This document shows, one piece after another, positions 53,100 to 61,468 of a stretch of 64,000 bases of DNA. Each line of letters starts with the position of its first letter. Within the stretch, counting starts at the first letter, position 1. The DNA is taken from positions 1-64,000 of the forward strand of contig CAWEBE010000031.1 in the NCBI GenBank assembly GCA_963806735.1. Reading direction: 5' to 3'. A program made the translations under genes and the position numbers. The notes beneath the pieces are model-generated. The model saw nothing but the letters and a program-made list of their open reading frames with translations, was not told the DNA's origin and made no database searches. The stretch is from CADEFX01 sp963806735. Its GTDB lineage: Bacteria > Pseudomonadota > Alphaproteobacteria > Rhizobiales > Hyphomicrobiaceae.

Positions 53100-53254
53100 T
53101 GGGGCTTTTGCAGGTGGTCGGCAACCTCAATTCTGCCGTGCACAAATCCCTCAAGGAGCGTCCTCGAGAAACTCTGGCTGTGACGGCCGTTGTCGGCTTC
53201 GTGCTCGGAGCCCTTTGGAGGTCCCGAGGTCGTGTTGTGAGAAACGACATCTGA
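53100..53254 (+). pseudogene. DUF883/ElaB-like C-terminal fragment
   Basis: The frame reads VVGNLNSAVHKSLKERPRET then LAVTAVVGFVLGALWRSRGR and a stop at 53252. This matches the end of the intact protein at 54318-54584 (VAGNFKGAVDRSVKHQPMAT, LAVAAALGFVLGALWKS). The N-terminal two-thirds are missing. It sits just before the YihY gene, so a second copy once flanked it. Confidence 0.75.
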
Positions 53255-53291
53255 GCCAAGAAGATCGCAATGACACAGCAGAGGGGCGCAC

Positions 53292-54257
53292 GTGCGTACT
53301 GCCGCTGAGCAACTGAGCGCACGCTATGATGACGCCGATAAGCCAGCCGCGAAACGCTGGCTCGATGTCACCTGGCGCGTGTACGAGAGCATCCAGAAGG
53401 ACCGTGTGATGCTGATTGCGGCGGGCGTCACCTACTACGCCCTGCTGGCCCTGTTCCCGGCCACGGCGGCTCTGGTGTCGCTCTACGGCTTGTTCGCCGA
53501 TACCTCGACCATCACCGATCATCTGGCTCTGCTTTCCGGCTTTCTGCCGGAGGGCGCTTTGCAGGTCATTGGCGACCAGGTGAATCGGATTGCCGCGCAG
53601 GGGCAAGGCACGCTTGGAGCGGCTTTCCTCGTCACCTTGGCTTTGTCGGTGTGGAGCGCCAACGCTGGCACCAAGGCAATCTTTGATGCCCTCAACATCA
53701 TTTACAAACAGGAGGAAAAACGCAGCTTCATCGCTCTAACGCTGCAGGCATTCGCTTTCACTGTCGGCGGCATGGTGCTGGTCCTCCTGGCTTTGGCCGC
53801 CATTGTCGCCGTCCCGGTCGCGCTCAAGCTCCTGGGCATTACCGACCAGTCGGGCGCAGCTCTGCTGACATTGCTGCGATGGCCCTTTCTGTATCTGGTC
53901 ATCTTGGGTGGACTGGCCAGTCTTTACAGGTACGGCCCTAACCGGAGCGCACCGCGATGGAGGTGGGTGACCTGGGGCAGCGCGTTAGCCAGCGGGGTGT
54001 GGCTCGTGGGCTCGTGGGTCCTGTCCTGGTACGTGGCCAATTTCGGCAGCTACAATGCCACCTATGGCTCGCTGGGTACCGTCATTGGCTTCATGATCTG
54101 GATGTGGCTGTCCACAATCGTCGTACTGGTTGGTGGCGAGATCAACGCCGAGCTGGAGCACGCCGACGACAGGACCGACGGCGGCCATGGCAAGTCATCG
54201 GGTGGGGCCCCGTGCGGCGCCAGAGTGGACGACGAAATCGGTGCGGCACGAACATGA
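53292..54257 (+). CDS. YihY/BrkB-family membrane protein
   Basis: The 321-residue product starts with GTG after GAGGGG. It has about six hydrophobic helices (MLIAAGVTYYALLALFPATA at about 38-57, LGAAFLVTLALSVWSANAGT, FAFTVGGMVLVLLALAAIVA and three more). Family signatures include ALLALFPATAALVSLYGL and ATYGSLGTVIGFMIWMWLST. The family (once named RNase BN) is an inner-membrane protein of unknown activity. The C-terminal tail is hydrophilic. It is followed by the DUF883 and YqjE-like genes on the same strand, a common grouping. Confidence 0.9.
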   Translation: MRTAAEQLSARYDDADKPAAKRWLDVTWRVYESIQKDRVMLIAAGVTYYALLALFPATAALVSLYGLFADTSTITDHLALLSGFLPEGALQVIGDQVNRIAAQGQGTLGAAFLVTLALSVWSANAGTKAIFDALNIIYKQEEKRSFIALTLQAFAFTVGGMVLVLLALAAIVAVPVALKLLGITDQSGAALLTLLRWPFLYLVILGGLASLYRYGPNRSAPRWRWVTWGSALASGVWLVGSWVLSWYVANFGSYNATYGSLGTVIGFMIWMWLSTIVVLVGGEINAELEHADDRTDGGHGKSSGGAPCGARVDDEIGAART

Positions 54258-54317
54258 GGTGAACCAATTGGGGCCTACTGCGTTCTCACTTCGTCTTAGC
54301 CCCACGAGGAGAACGCC

Positions 54318-54584
54318 ATGGCCCAGAGTTCACACACACGAGGATCGGATCCCGTCTCTGATCTGAAGGACAAGGCTTCGGATCAGTTCCAGAAGGTGAC
54401 GGACCAGGCCGAAGACTTGGCGAACCGCGTCACCGAGCATGGCCGCGAAGTCACCGAGCGCGTGGGCGAGGTCGCCGGCAACTTCAAGGGTGCGGTTGAC
54501 CGCTCGGTCAAGCACCAGCCGATGGCGACCCTGGCGGTAGCTGCAGCCCTGGGCTTCGTGCTCGGCGCCCTCTGGAAATCGTAA
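54318..54584 (+). CDS. DUF883/ElaB/YqjD-like membrane-anchored protein
   Basis: The 88-residue product is a charged amphipathic helix (DLKDKASDQFQKVTDQAEDL then ANRVTEHGREVTERVG) with a C-terminal helix TLAVAAALGFVLGALWKS. ElaB and YqjD in E. coli are tail-anchored and bind ribosomes in stationary phase. GAGGAG precedes the ATG. It lies between the YihY and YqjE-like genes. Confidence 0.8.
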   Translation: MAQSSHTRGSDPVSDLKDKASDQFQKVTDQAEDLANRVTEHGREVTERVGEVAGNFKGAVDRSVKHQPMATLAVAAALGFVLGALWKS

Positions 54585-54590
54585 CGGGCC

Positions 54591-55178
54591 ATGCTTGCCG
54601 GCCTGATCAACAGCGCCAAGTCCGCGGTCAGCACACTTCTCCTGCAGTACGTAGCGCGCGCGTCAGTCGCCATCCCCTTTGTGGTTGCCGCCGGCTTCGC
54701 ACTAGCGGCCTGCACGATGATGCTGGTCGAGCGTTTTGGCCACATCACAGCCTATTGGCTGGTGGCCGGCGCCTTGGCCGTGGTGGGCGTCGTTGCCGCC
54801 GCCGTCGTGTCGGTCAAGGAGGAAATAGAGGAAGAGGCCGAGCAAGCGGCCGAGGCGAGCGACACTGGCGAGGTCGTAAGCGATGCGGCGGCGCAAGCCA
54901 TGGTGCAAGCACCGATTGCCGCCTTGGGTGCGCTCTTCAGCATTCCAGGAGGGACCGCCGCAGCATTGGGCGGTGCGCGACTGTTGGCGCGCAATTGGCC
55001 GTTGGCAATTCTCGTTGGCCTGATCGGCTTGCTGTATTGGCCAAACCAGCCTGAACGCTCTGAACGTGCAGACATCGGCGAAAGTGAGCCTGTACCGCCG
55101 CAGCCCAATGGCAGCGCCAATGTGCGTGAGCCGCGCCCAGACTATGACCGGCTTCGTCGCCGTGCGTCATCGACGTGA
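54591..55178 (+). CDS. YqjE-like (phage-holin superfamily) membrane protein
   Basis: The 195-residue product has helices at about 25-48 (ASVAIPFVVAAGFALAACTM) and 57-78 (AYWLVAGALAVVGVVAAAVV), and a third near 130-148 (NWPLAILVGLIGLLYW). Between them is a Glu/Ala-rich segment (KEEIEEEAEQAAEASD). The tail is polar and basic. It starts 6 bp after the DUF883 stop, as in YqjD-YqjE operons. No enzyme motif is present. Confidence 0.7.
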   Translation: MLAGLINSAKSAVSTLLLQYVARASVAIPFVVAAGFALAACTMMLVERFGHITAYWLVAGALAVVGVVAAAVVSVKEEIEEEAEQAAEASDTGEVVSDAAAQAMVQAPIAALGALFSIPGGTAAALGGARLLARNWPLAILVGLIGLLYWPNQPERSERADIGESEPVPPQPNGSANVREPRPDYDRLRRRASST

Positions 55179-55506
55179 GGCACCTAGGGCCTTCTCAGCA
55201 ACGTTATTCGCACCGCCGTCATCTCTGCTCTGGGAGCAAAGCTGGCACACGGGCGCGCACCATTGTGGTGGCGCTACTGAGCGTGCTGATATCGCGGGCG
55301 CTGGCCAATCGGCCGCGCATCAAAAAAAGAGACCGCAATGGAATATCGGTTCACCCACGGTTTCTCATATTCGGCGCCGACCCAGGCTCCAATGCTCGCC
55401 ACACTCACACGATTGTGTCTGCTCGATTTCGAACTCGTCGCACGTGGCACCGTTATGTCGATAGCCGCAACGCGGACAGTAGCAACGTCACAGAGAGGCC
55501 ATTCCA
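55179..55506. other. Stretch without a recognised gene
   Basis: No supported gene. AGAGAGG-like sequence before 55507 can serve as ribosome site of the next gene. Confidence 0.35.
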
Positions 55507-55707
55507 ATGAAGACCGTTACAGCAGTCGTTTTCGCCATGCTGATAACTGCAGGCGCCGCCTTTGCCGAAGGCGAGGCAATCCCCGGAGGGCAGAGCACCG
55601 GGCGAGAGATCGGCGCGATGCCGACACCGGAGCAATGCAACCAAGGCTGGGACCCGAGCATGCGCGTGACAGAGGCTGAGTTCAATCTGGCTTGCGAAAA
55701 CCTGTAG
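55507..55707 (+). CDS. Small secreted protein
   Basis: The 66-residue product has a signal peptide, MKTVTAVVFAMLITAGAAFA, then GQSTGREIGAMPTPEQCNQG then WDPSMRVTEAEFNLACENL. The mature 46 residues carry two Cys that may pair. AGAGAGG precedes the ATG and a terminator follows, so it is a single-gene unit. Confidence 0.7.
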   Translation: MKTVTAVVFAMLITAGAAFAEGEAIPGGQSTGREIGAMPTPEQCNQGWDPSMRVTEAEFNLACENL

Positions 55708-55730
55708 GGTTGTGCGTGCTTGCACTAGGA

Positions 55731-55756
55731 AGGCGTCGCTTGCGGCGCCTTTCTTT
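55731..55756 (+). terminator. Rho-independent terminator
   Basis: AGGCGTCGC-TTGC-GGCGCCT forms a hairpin followed by TTCTTTT, 23 bp after the small secreted gene. Confidence 0.75.
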
Positions 55757-55788
55757 TGGCAACCCGTCCTTCAACCTGTGATCAGAGT

Positions 55789-55908
55789 TTAGCTGCCAGG
55801 CTCTACGTAGGCGCGCCTTGGAGTTGTTCGAGCGTTAAGCCAGTAACGACCGATACCAATGATCACAACGATCATGAAGTTTGCCAGCCCCGTCGTGATG
55901 ATTGCCAT
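55789..55908 (-). CDS. 39-residue membrane peptide
   Basis: The ORF MAIITTGLANFMIVVIIGIG then RYWLNARTTPRRAYVEPGS has one Ile/Val-rich helix and a basic C-terminal tail. AGGAG lies at a suitable distance before its ATG. It is probably an inner-membrane micro-protein of unknown role. Confidence 0.6.
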   Translation of the reverse strand: MAIITTGLANFMIVVIIGIGRYWLNARTTPRRAYVEPGS

Positions 55909-55970
55909 GACCGGTCACTCCTGCCGAGTTGAGAGCGCTATCGGTTGCAACGGGCAATCAAGCCGGCGCT

Positions 55971-56180
55971 TTAATTCACGACGCGCATGAGGATCAAACC
56001 GTCGTCATACACGCGCACGTCGATCCGGCCAGCCTCAAGATCGCGCTCCAGGGCCCGAAACTCTTCGTGCGTGTAATGCTTGGCGGCGACCTTCAAAGCA
56101 ACATTATGCAGGGCGTGGCGCTCGTCAGGGACGCACTTTTGCGCCTGATGGACCGGAAAACCGAAAGACTGATTGCCCAT
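55971..56180 (-). CDS. Small hypothetical protein
   Basis: From MGNQSFGFPVHQAQKCVPDE the product has 69 residues, then HALHNVALKVAAKHYTHEEF and RALERDLEAGRIDVRVYDDG, an alpha-beta composition without membrane or signal segments. AAGAG precedes the ATG at 56180; the extension to 56330 is unlikely. The family is not recognised. Confidence 0.5.
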   Translation of the reverse strand: MGNQSFGFPVHQAQKCVPDERHALHNVALKVAAKHYTHEEFRALERDLEAGRIDVRVYDDGLILMRVVN

Positions 56181-56501
56181 GACCACTCTTTTCACAATCC
56201 AACTGGCCTCGAAAGCCGATGCCTTTCGGGACGAAGCGACCCCGGTTTCGAGAACCATCGCTGCACGTAACGGAATGCTGGGCCGTGGGTTCCACGAACG
56301 CTTTCGATGATGTGCGCCATCAGAGCACACCAGATCACGGCAGAATGTCTGCTAGCGTTTGTTCCCACTTCTCTCCAGTCTTGACGTATCGATCTCGGTG
56401 CGAAAGCGTATCGAGTTTCTACGATGGGATCGTGGACGCCTTCGTGTGAAACCCGGGTGCCTCCAAGTTTGTTATCGCCCCAGAAGATGCTGGAGGCTCA
56501 A

Positions 56502-56750
56502 ATGCGGTGTATCATTGCTTTGTTGGTAGGATCGCTTGTCTCTATGCCAGCATATTCCGCTGACCGGGATGGCGCACGCATCAGGAAGCGCGAAGCTGCC
56601 TTGCAGATGATCGAGCGCCATCACGTCACCGAACGCTATCGGTACTATGTGCCGGTATCGGCATTCTCGCAGCCTCGAAGCGATGAGCCGCGCCCGCACT
56701 CCACGTGGCGGCCTCAGAACGGCGCTCCCATACCTGCTCCGATGTGGTGA
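56502..56750 (+). CDS. Small secreted basic protein
   Basis: From MRCIIALLVGSLVSMPAYSA (GGAGG at 6 bases) the product has 82 residues. The signal peptide ends near YSA. The mature part is basic and aromatic (REAALQMIERHHVTERYRYY) with a Pro-rich end (PQNGAPIPAPMW). The function is unknown. A 5-residue longer start (MLEAQM) is possible. Confidence 0.6.
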   Translation: MRCIIALLVGSLVSMPAYSADRDGARIRKREAALQMIERHHVTERYRYYVPVSAFSQPRSDEPRPHSTWRPQNGAPIPAPMW

Positions 56751-56770
56751 CGCAGCGCTGTGACTAGGCT

Positions 56771-56974
56771 CTATCGACGCACCGGGGCCGAATCCGATGT
56801 GCGCTCCTGCTCGATCAGGGCGCAACCTCGAGCTGTAGCCATCCAACCTGATGGACTGTCGCTGATATAGCCAGCCTCGACCAACGCCTCCACCACGGGC
56901 TGCAGGCTTCTCACGACATGGCGGCTGGGCCGCAATGCCACTGATTTTAGCAATGCCATCTCAACGTCCGACAT
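56771..56974 (-). CDS. Small winged-helix-like protein
   Basis: The 67-residue product, MSDVEMALLKSVALRPSRHV then VRSLQPVVEALVEAGYISDS and PSGWMATARGCALIEQE, has the helix-helix-wing layout of small DNA-binding-type domains (LVEAGYI-S--GW-AT-RG). No catalytic motif is visible. GGGGGAC precedes the ATG. It may regulate a neighbour; this is inference from fold pattern. Confidence 0.5.
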   Translation of the reverse strand: MSDVEMALLKSVALRPSRHVVRSLQPVVEALVEAGYISDSPSGWMATARGCALIEQERTSDSAPVRR

Positions 56975-57311
56975 AGAAGTCCCCCGCGAACTTCCCTCTG
57001 ATGCGCCGCCATCTAGAGCAAGCGGCTATGGGGAGCCATTCACAACGTGTGAACGAATGTTGCGCGGACCGACGCGCGAACGTGAGCTTTCAAAACATGG
57101 CCGCAGGACTGAACCAACCGGGCGGCAGCGACAACGACTCGTGGGGCGCTTAACTTGTCCGACGAGCGAAAGGAAACCATGAAACCCAGGTTCTTTGACG
57201 CCCTGTCCTGCAGAAGCCTAATCGTCTGCCTGACCTTCGGGGACCTAGACGGCGCATCGTTTCAACGGCCGCTGTTCTTCTTTGTGCCTCATTGTTGCAT
57301 GTTGTTATTAC
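56975..57311. other. Stretch without a recognised gene
   Basis: An ORF from 57155 is not supported. A short inverted repeat TTCACAACGTGTGAA lies at 57039-57053 and may be a regulator site. Confidence 0.35.
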
Positions 57312-57548
57312 ATGTCCGACACAACTCCACCGGGTTGGCTCGTAGTCGTGAGAGTGTGGGGAACATCTGACGAGCATTATTTCGCGATGATCGCTGACAA
57401 GAGCGAAGCCGAGGGCCAGGTGCGGGATGCAGCGCAGGTTACGGGTCAGGGCTCGGTCGAAGCTGTCCGACCGTTGACCGCGGATGAAGTGGTCAAGTAC
57501 GGCCTCCTGCCGCACAAGATCATCTTCGCTCCGAAAGGTATGCACTAA
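57312..57548 (+). CDS. Small GWLVxVRVW-type protein, copy C (full length)
   Basis: The 78-residue product reads MSDTTPPGWLVVVRVWGTSD then EHYFAMIADKSEAEGQVRDA, TGQGSVEAVRPLTADEVVKY and LLPHKIIFAPKGMH. The alpha-beta pattern and the three copies in this window point to a real small protein family, unknown to me by name. It precedes the trehalose-phosphatase gene by 209 bp on the same strand. The truncated copy at 41.9 kb also precedes an otsB fragment, which suggests a link with that pathway. Confidence 0.7.
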   Translation: MSDTTPPGWLVVVRVWGTSDEHYFAMIADKSEAEGQVRDAAQVTGQGSVEAVRPLTADEVVKYGLLPHKIIFAPKGMH

Positions 57549-57757
57549 GAGACTCGCGTTGGCCGCCGTTGGAGCACGGCCATACGGGTCTCGTCCGCTC
57601 AGCCAGCCAGGATTGTGCGAATATCCCCTCTGCCCGTGGGCGCCTAAGATGGATAAAGGTTCGGCTCGGTGATCAAGCCTTGGTTTTGTGCAGGTATGCG
57701 CCAAGGGTAAGCCTGCGGACCGCGTTGTTGCGAGCCACGGAGCTACCTGCGGTGCCA

Positions 57758-58498
57758 ATGAACGACTTTACGAACTGTGCCATTTTCCTCGATCTCGACG
57801 GCACGCTGATCGACATCGCCTCGGCCCCAGACCTCGTACAGATACCGCAAGACCTGGTGCCTCTCCTGGCCAAGGTCTCCGCCGGCCTCAAAGGCGCACT
57901 GGCGGTTGTGACGGGTCGCCCCATTGTGGAGATCAATCGGTTTCTCAATCCGCTGCGGCTTGCCGCGGCCGGGGTGCACGGGGCGGAGTTGCGACCTGCA
58001 GCAGACGGCGAGGTGTTGTTGACGGTTGGCCCTATCGATCCGATCATAGCCGCGGCTGTCCATCGCTTGAACGACTTGGCACCAGGCATCATCATAGAAT
58101 CGAAGATCTATTCCATCGCCGTGCATTACCGCTTGGCGCCAGAGGCAGAGCCGCAGATCGAGGCCGCGCTGCAATCCATCCTGGCCGACAGCCCAGACCA
58201 CTTCATTCTGTGCCCGGGGCGCTGTGTCATCGAGGTGGTGCCCAAGCACGTGTCCAAAGGCGCTGCGCTAGAGGCCCTGCTGGCCATGCCCGCTTTCAAG
58301 GGCCGCCGACCGATCATGATCGGCGATGACGTGCCTGATGAATCGGCTCTGGCGGCCGCGGTTCGCCACGGTGGCCTTGGTCTGCGGGTTGCCGGGGAAC
58401 ATTTTCCTGCTGCCCAGGCGGATTTCGCCAGCTCGACCGAGGTGCGGGCATGGCTGGCAGCTATGGCCGCTGATCTTATGAGTGACCGGCATCGATGA
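57758..58498 (+). CDS. otsB: Trehalose-6-phosphate phosphatase
   Basis: From MNDFTNCAIFLDLDGTLIDI the product has 246 residues. HAD motif I is FLDLDGTL (nucleophile Asp and acid/base Asp). Motif II falls in LAVVTGRPIVEI, the Lys in PKHVSKGAALEALL, and motif III/IV in PIMIGDDVPDESAL. The cap region carries AAAGVHGAELR, typical of OtsB. It removes phosphate from trehalose-6-phosphate to give trehalose in the cytosol. No otsA synthase is within the window; the glycan genes follow on the opposite strand. The upstream extension to 57569 is rejected because no homology precedes MNDF. Confidence 0.92.
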   Translation: MNDFTNCAIFLDLDGTLIDIASAPDLVQIPQDLVPLLAKVSAGLKGALAVVTGRPIVEINRFLNPLRLAAAGVHGAELRPAADGEVLLTVGPIDPIIAAAVHRLNDLAPGIIIESKIYSIAVHYRLAPEAEPQIEAALQSILADSPDHFILCPGRCVIEVVPKHVSKGAALEALLAMPAFKGRRPIMIGDDVPDESALAAAVRHGGLGLRVAGEHFPAAQADFASSTEVRAWLAAMAADLMSDRHR

Positions 58499-59044
58499 CG
58501 GAAGGGCCAAAGGCCTAGGGCGCAGGCTGCATCAAATAGTCGCACCCCGGCGACCCCTTTTTTCACTAGCAAAGTGTGAGCGGGCGACGCGCTTCGAATC
58601 CCTGGAGCAAACCTGTTTTTCAAATGGTGCGCTGCGGATCCTGTCGACTCCTGTCCGGCCTCCCGGCCTCTGCCCGCTCGTTCCAATTGTGAAAGGTCTT
58701 AGCCGATGTCATTCGATTTCAAGTATGAGCACTTTCTCCAGCGGTAAGACGTCACCGAGCGTGGCGTCGATAGCCGAGCGAGGAATGCAGCTTGACGGCA
58801 TTGTGGTGCCGCCACTGACTCGCCTATCACGGTGAGCATGCAGAAGCGTCTCCTTTCTAAACGCTGACATGCCCAAAGTGCTCGTGAGCGTCAGCCTGTC
58901 TCGCCCATTGTATGTCTTGGCGGTGACCAGCACCGCTCTTCGATGTTGTGCTTGTGCTAACGTGACCCACTGCCTTGCCTTGGCGCCACGTGTTCCCCTG
59001 CTCCTGTGTGTCTGTAGTAATCGAACGGCAGGTGGTTGAAAGCT
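58499..59044. other. 546-bp stretch between convergent genes
   Basis: otsB (+) and the debranching-type gene (-) converge here. A minus-strand ORF of 47 codons starting at ATG 58838, with AAAGGAGA upstream, lacks a known pattern. No clear terminator is seen. Confidence 0.35.
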
Positions 59045-61258
59045 TCAGTCTGCATCTCTTGGGCGCCTACTTTCATCGAAGATCAACGCGGCGTGCAGGT
59101 CGCCAGCGGTTCGCAGGACCTGCAGTGAAACGGCATGATCGTCCTGGCGCATGGCGATATCGACGCTGGCCCCGCCTAAGGTGAGGTTGCGAATGGTCAC
59201 CTTGCTGGCGAACGTCGGTAATCGCGGATTGACGAGCAGTATCCTGCGCCCCTCGGGATCAAACTCCAGGCCGAGCATGGCCTGCAGGAGTAAGAATGGG
59301 GCGCCGGCGGCCCAGGCCTGCGGAGAGCATGCGGCGGGGTAGATGGTGGGCCCGCGACCGCGACGGCGGCGGAAGCCGCAGTAGAGCTCAGGGATGCGCC
59401 GGTGATCCATGTAAGTGGTGGCCCGGACAAGACCATCGAAGATGAGATTAACCCCGTTCTTGCTGCCGTATTTGGCGAGGCCGTAAGCGATGAGCGCATT
59501 GTCGTGCGGCCAAATAGAGCCGTTGTGATAGGACATCGGGTTATAGCGCGCCTCGCCGGCTGCGACCGTGCGAATCCCCCACCCCGAATTGAATGGGGCT
59601 TGCAGGAGACCGTGTGCAACACGGCGCGCGCGATCGTTTCGAGCGATCCCCGAAGCGAGCACTTGCCCGGCGTTGCTGGTGCGGACCTTGCAGGGCCGCT
59701 TGGCGCCGTCGAGCGCCATCGCATAGGTGCCGATGTCCTCGCACCAAAACGTTTCCTCGAAGCGCACCCGCAGCGCTTCGGCTGCTCGCCGGAGTGCCGT
59801 GGCGCGATCCGCTAGGCCCAATTTGTTCGCACAAGCTGCGGCCAGACGTTTGGCCATGTACACATATCCCTGCACCTCGGCGAGTGCGATCGGGCCTTCC
59901 GCCAATCTGCCGTCCGCATGGAATACGGCATCGTGCGAATCTTTCCAGCCCTGGTTGGCAAGGCCCGTCTCGGCCGCTCGCGCATATTCGACGAACCCGT
60001 CGCCATCGATGTCACCCCAGCGATCAATCCAGGCGAGCGCCCGTTCAATCGCCGGCCATATCTCGCGCACCAGCGCATAGTCGCCGGTGCGTTGCGCATA
60101 GAGGCCAGCGAGCACCACAAACAAAGGAGTTGCGTCAATGCTCCCGTAATAGAGGCTGAAGGGCACTTCGCCGAGCGCTGCCATCTCGCCCCCGCGCATC
60201 TCGTGCAGGATCTTGCCCGGAGTGGCGTCAGTGCGGGCATCTTCGGCCGTGGCCTGAAGGCGGGCGAGGCGGTGCAGTACGCCCTTGGCAATGGCGGGAT
60301 CGGCCCACAGCATTTGCATCGCACTGATAATGCCGTCGCGGCCGAACGTCGTGGAATACCAGGGGATGCCGGCGTAGGGATAAGGTCCATCCGCGGTGGA
60401 GGTGACGAGCATGTGCAGATCGGCCATCGAGCGGCACAGGATCTCGTTGAGGACATCGTTGGATGTCTCCACAGCCGCTGCTGCGCGCGTCACGGATCGG
60501 CGCTGCCGATGCAGGTCGGCGAGGCCTTTGAAGAAGGATGCCGTCGATCCGAACTGCCATCCGCCACTGGAGACGGTGACAAAGATAGTCCGCCTCTCCC
60601 CTTGGGCAAGCCGCACCGAATAGGTGGCAACGCGCTCCGTCAGCGATGAAGGGGGCGGCTCGAAGGTCAGCGTGGTCTCGCGTATAGCCCGATCCAAGCC
60701 GCGGTAGGAAAGAACGACGCGGCTGGCACCCGGTACCAGGTACCAGGCTTGGCCACGGCGCTTACGGCGAACGCCGCGCACTTCGAAGATGTCCGCAAAA
60801 TCGCTGGAGAATGTCAGCGACAGCGTGAATTCAACCTCCTGCCCTCCATGATTGGTGAGGGCGATCCGTTCGCGCAGAGACCCGTCGATGAGATAGATCG
60901 TGCGCGCAATGTGAACGGTGTCCTTCAGCAGGACGATCCTGTCGTTCTCGTAGATGTCGGGATTTGTCAGATCGACGTAGAAGTTGAGGTTGTCGTCTCT
61001 GATCGCGGAGCCGAGTAGGAGAGGCTCGGTGCCATTGATCTGCAGCTCCAGGTGGGACAGCAAGCGCGTATCGCCGGCGAAGACGCCATCGGGGCTGCCG
61101 ACTGTCGCACCGATGTCGCCGTGACTGTCGAACACGGCGAACGTGTCGTCGTGCTTGAGTGTCACCCGCGGCCGAGCCGTTGAACCGGTGGCGGGGATAT
61201 AGAACGGGGCTTCGCCCGGCACGATCGCAGCCTCCGGGTCTTTTCTCAGGGTAGACAT
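59045..61258 (-). CDS. Glycogen-debranching-type (amylo-alpha-1,6-glucosidase) enzyme
   Basis: From MSTLRKDPEAAIVPGEAPFY the product has 737 residues. An N-terminal beta-rich GDE_N_bis-type domain (about 30-235, DTFAVFDSHGDIGATVGSPD then GVFAGDTRLLSHLELQ) precedes an alpha/alpha-barrel (about 290-690). The barrel carries AGIPWYSTTFGRDGIISAMQ, GDIDGDGFVEYARAAETGLA then NQGWKDSHDAVF, and YHNGSIWPHDNALIAYGLAK. These are GH-type amylo-1,6-glucosidase signatures; acidic residues in the WKDS and FGRDG blocks are probable catalytic or binding sites. It lacks a signal peptide, so it is cytosolic. Its neighbours are a GT4 and a glucan-type exporter on the same strand. Confidence 0.88.
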   Translation of the reverse strand: MSTLRKDPEAAIVPGEAPFYIPATGSTARPRVTLKHDDTFAVFDSHGDIGATVGSPDGVFAGDTRLLSHLELQINGTEPLLLGSAIRDDNLNFYVDLTNPDIYENDRIVLLKDTVHIARTIYLIDGSLRERIALTNHGGQEVEFTLSLTFSSDFADIFEVRGVRRKRRGQAWYLVPGASRVVLSYRGLDRAIRETTLTFEPPPSSLTERVATYSVRLAQGERRTIFVTVSSGGWQFGSTASFFKGLADLHRQRRSVTRAAAAVETSNDVLNEILCRSMADLHMLVTSTADGPYPYAGIPWYSTTFGRDGIISAMQMLWADPAIAKGVLHRLARLQATAEDARTDATPGKILHEMRGGEMAALGEVPFSLYYGSIDATPLFVVLAGLYAQRTGDYALVREIWPAIERALAWIDRWGDIDGDGFVEYARAAETGLANQGWKDSHDAVFHADGRLAEGPIALAEVQGYVYMAKRLAAACANKLGLADRATALRRAAEALRVRFEETFWCEDIGTYAMALDGAKRPCKVRTSNAGQVLASGIARNDRARRVAHGLLQAPFNSGWGIRTVAAGEARYNPMSYHNGSIWPHDNALIAYGLAKYGSKNGVNLIFDGLVRATTYMDHRRIPELYCGFRRRRGRGPTIYPAACSPQAWAAGAPFLLLQAMLGLEFDPEGRRILLVNPRLPTFASKVTIRNLTLGGASVDIAMRQDDHAVSLQVLRTAGDLHAALIFDESRRPRDAD

Positions 61259-61468
61259 TAATGAACAACCCCTGTTAGAGCCGTCGACAACGTTCCTCGC
61301 TCTTGTGCCCTCACGCAAGGAGGATGTCAGGCTGACCCGGTCGAAGCACAATCCTGGTCGAGCCGCTGGGCTTTGTGGACCTGGCATGTAGCGCGGCGGC
61401 ACGCGGTGCAGGGCAGGAGGAGCAAGCTTCGTCCCGCCCGAGCGACTTTTGACGCACCTTTCAGGTCG

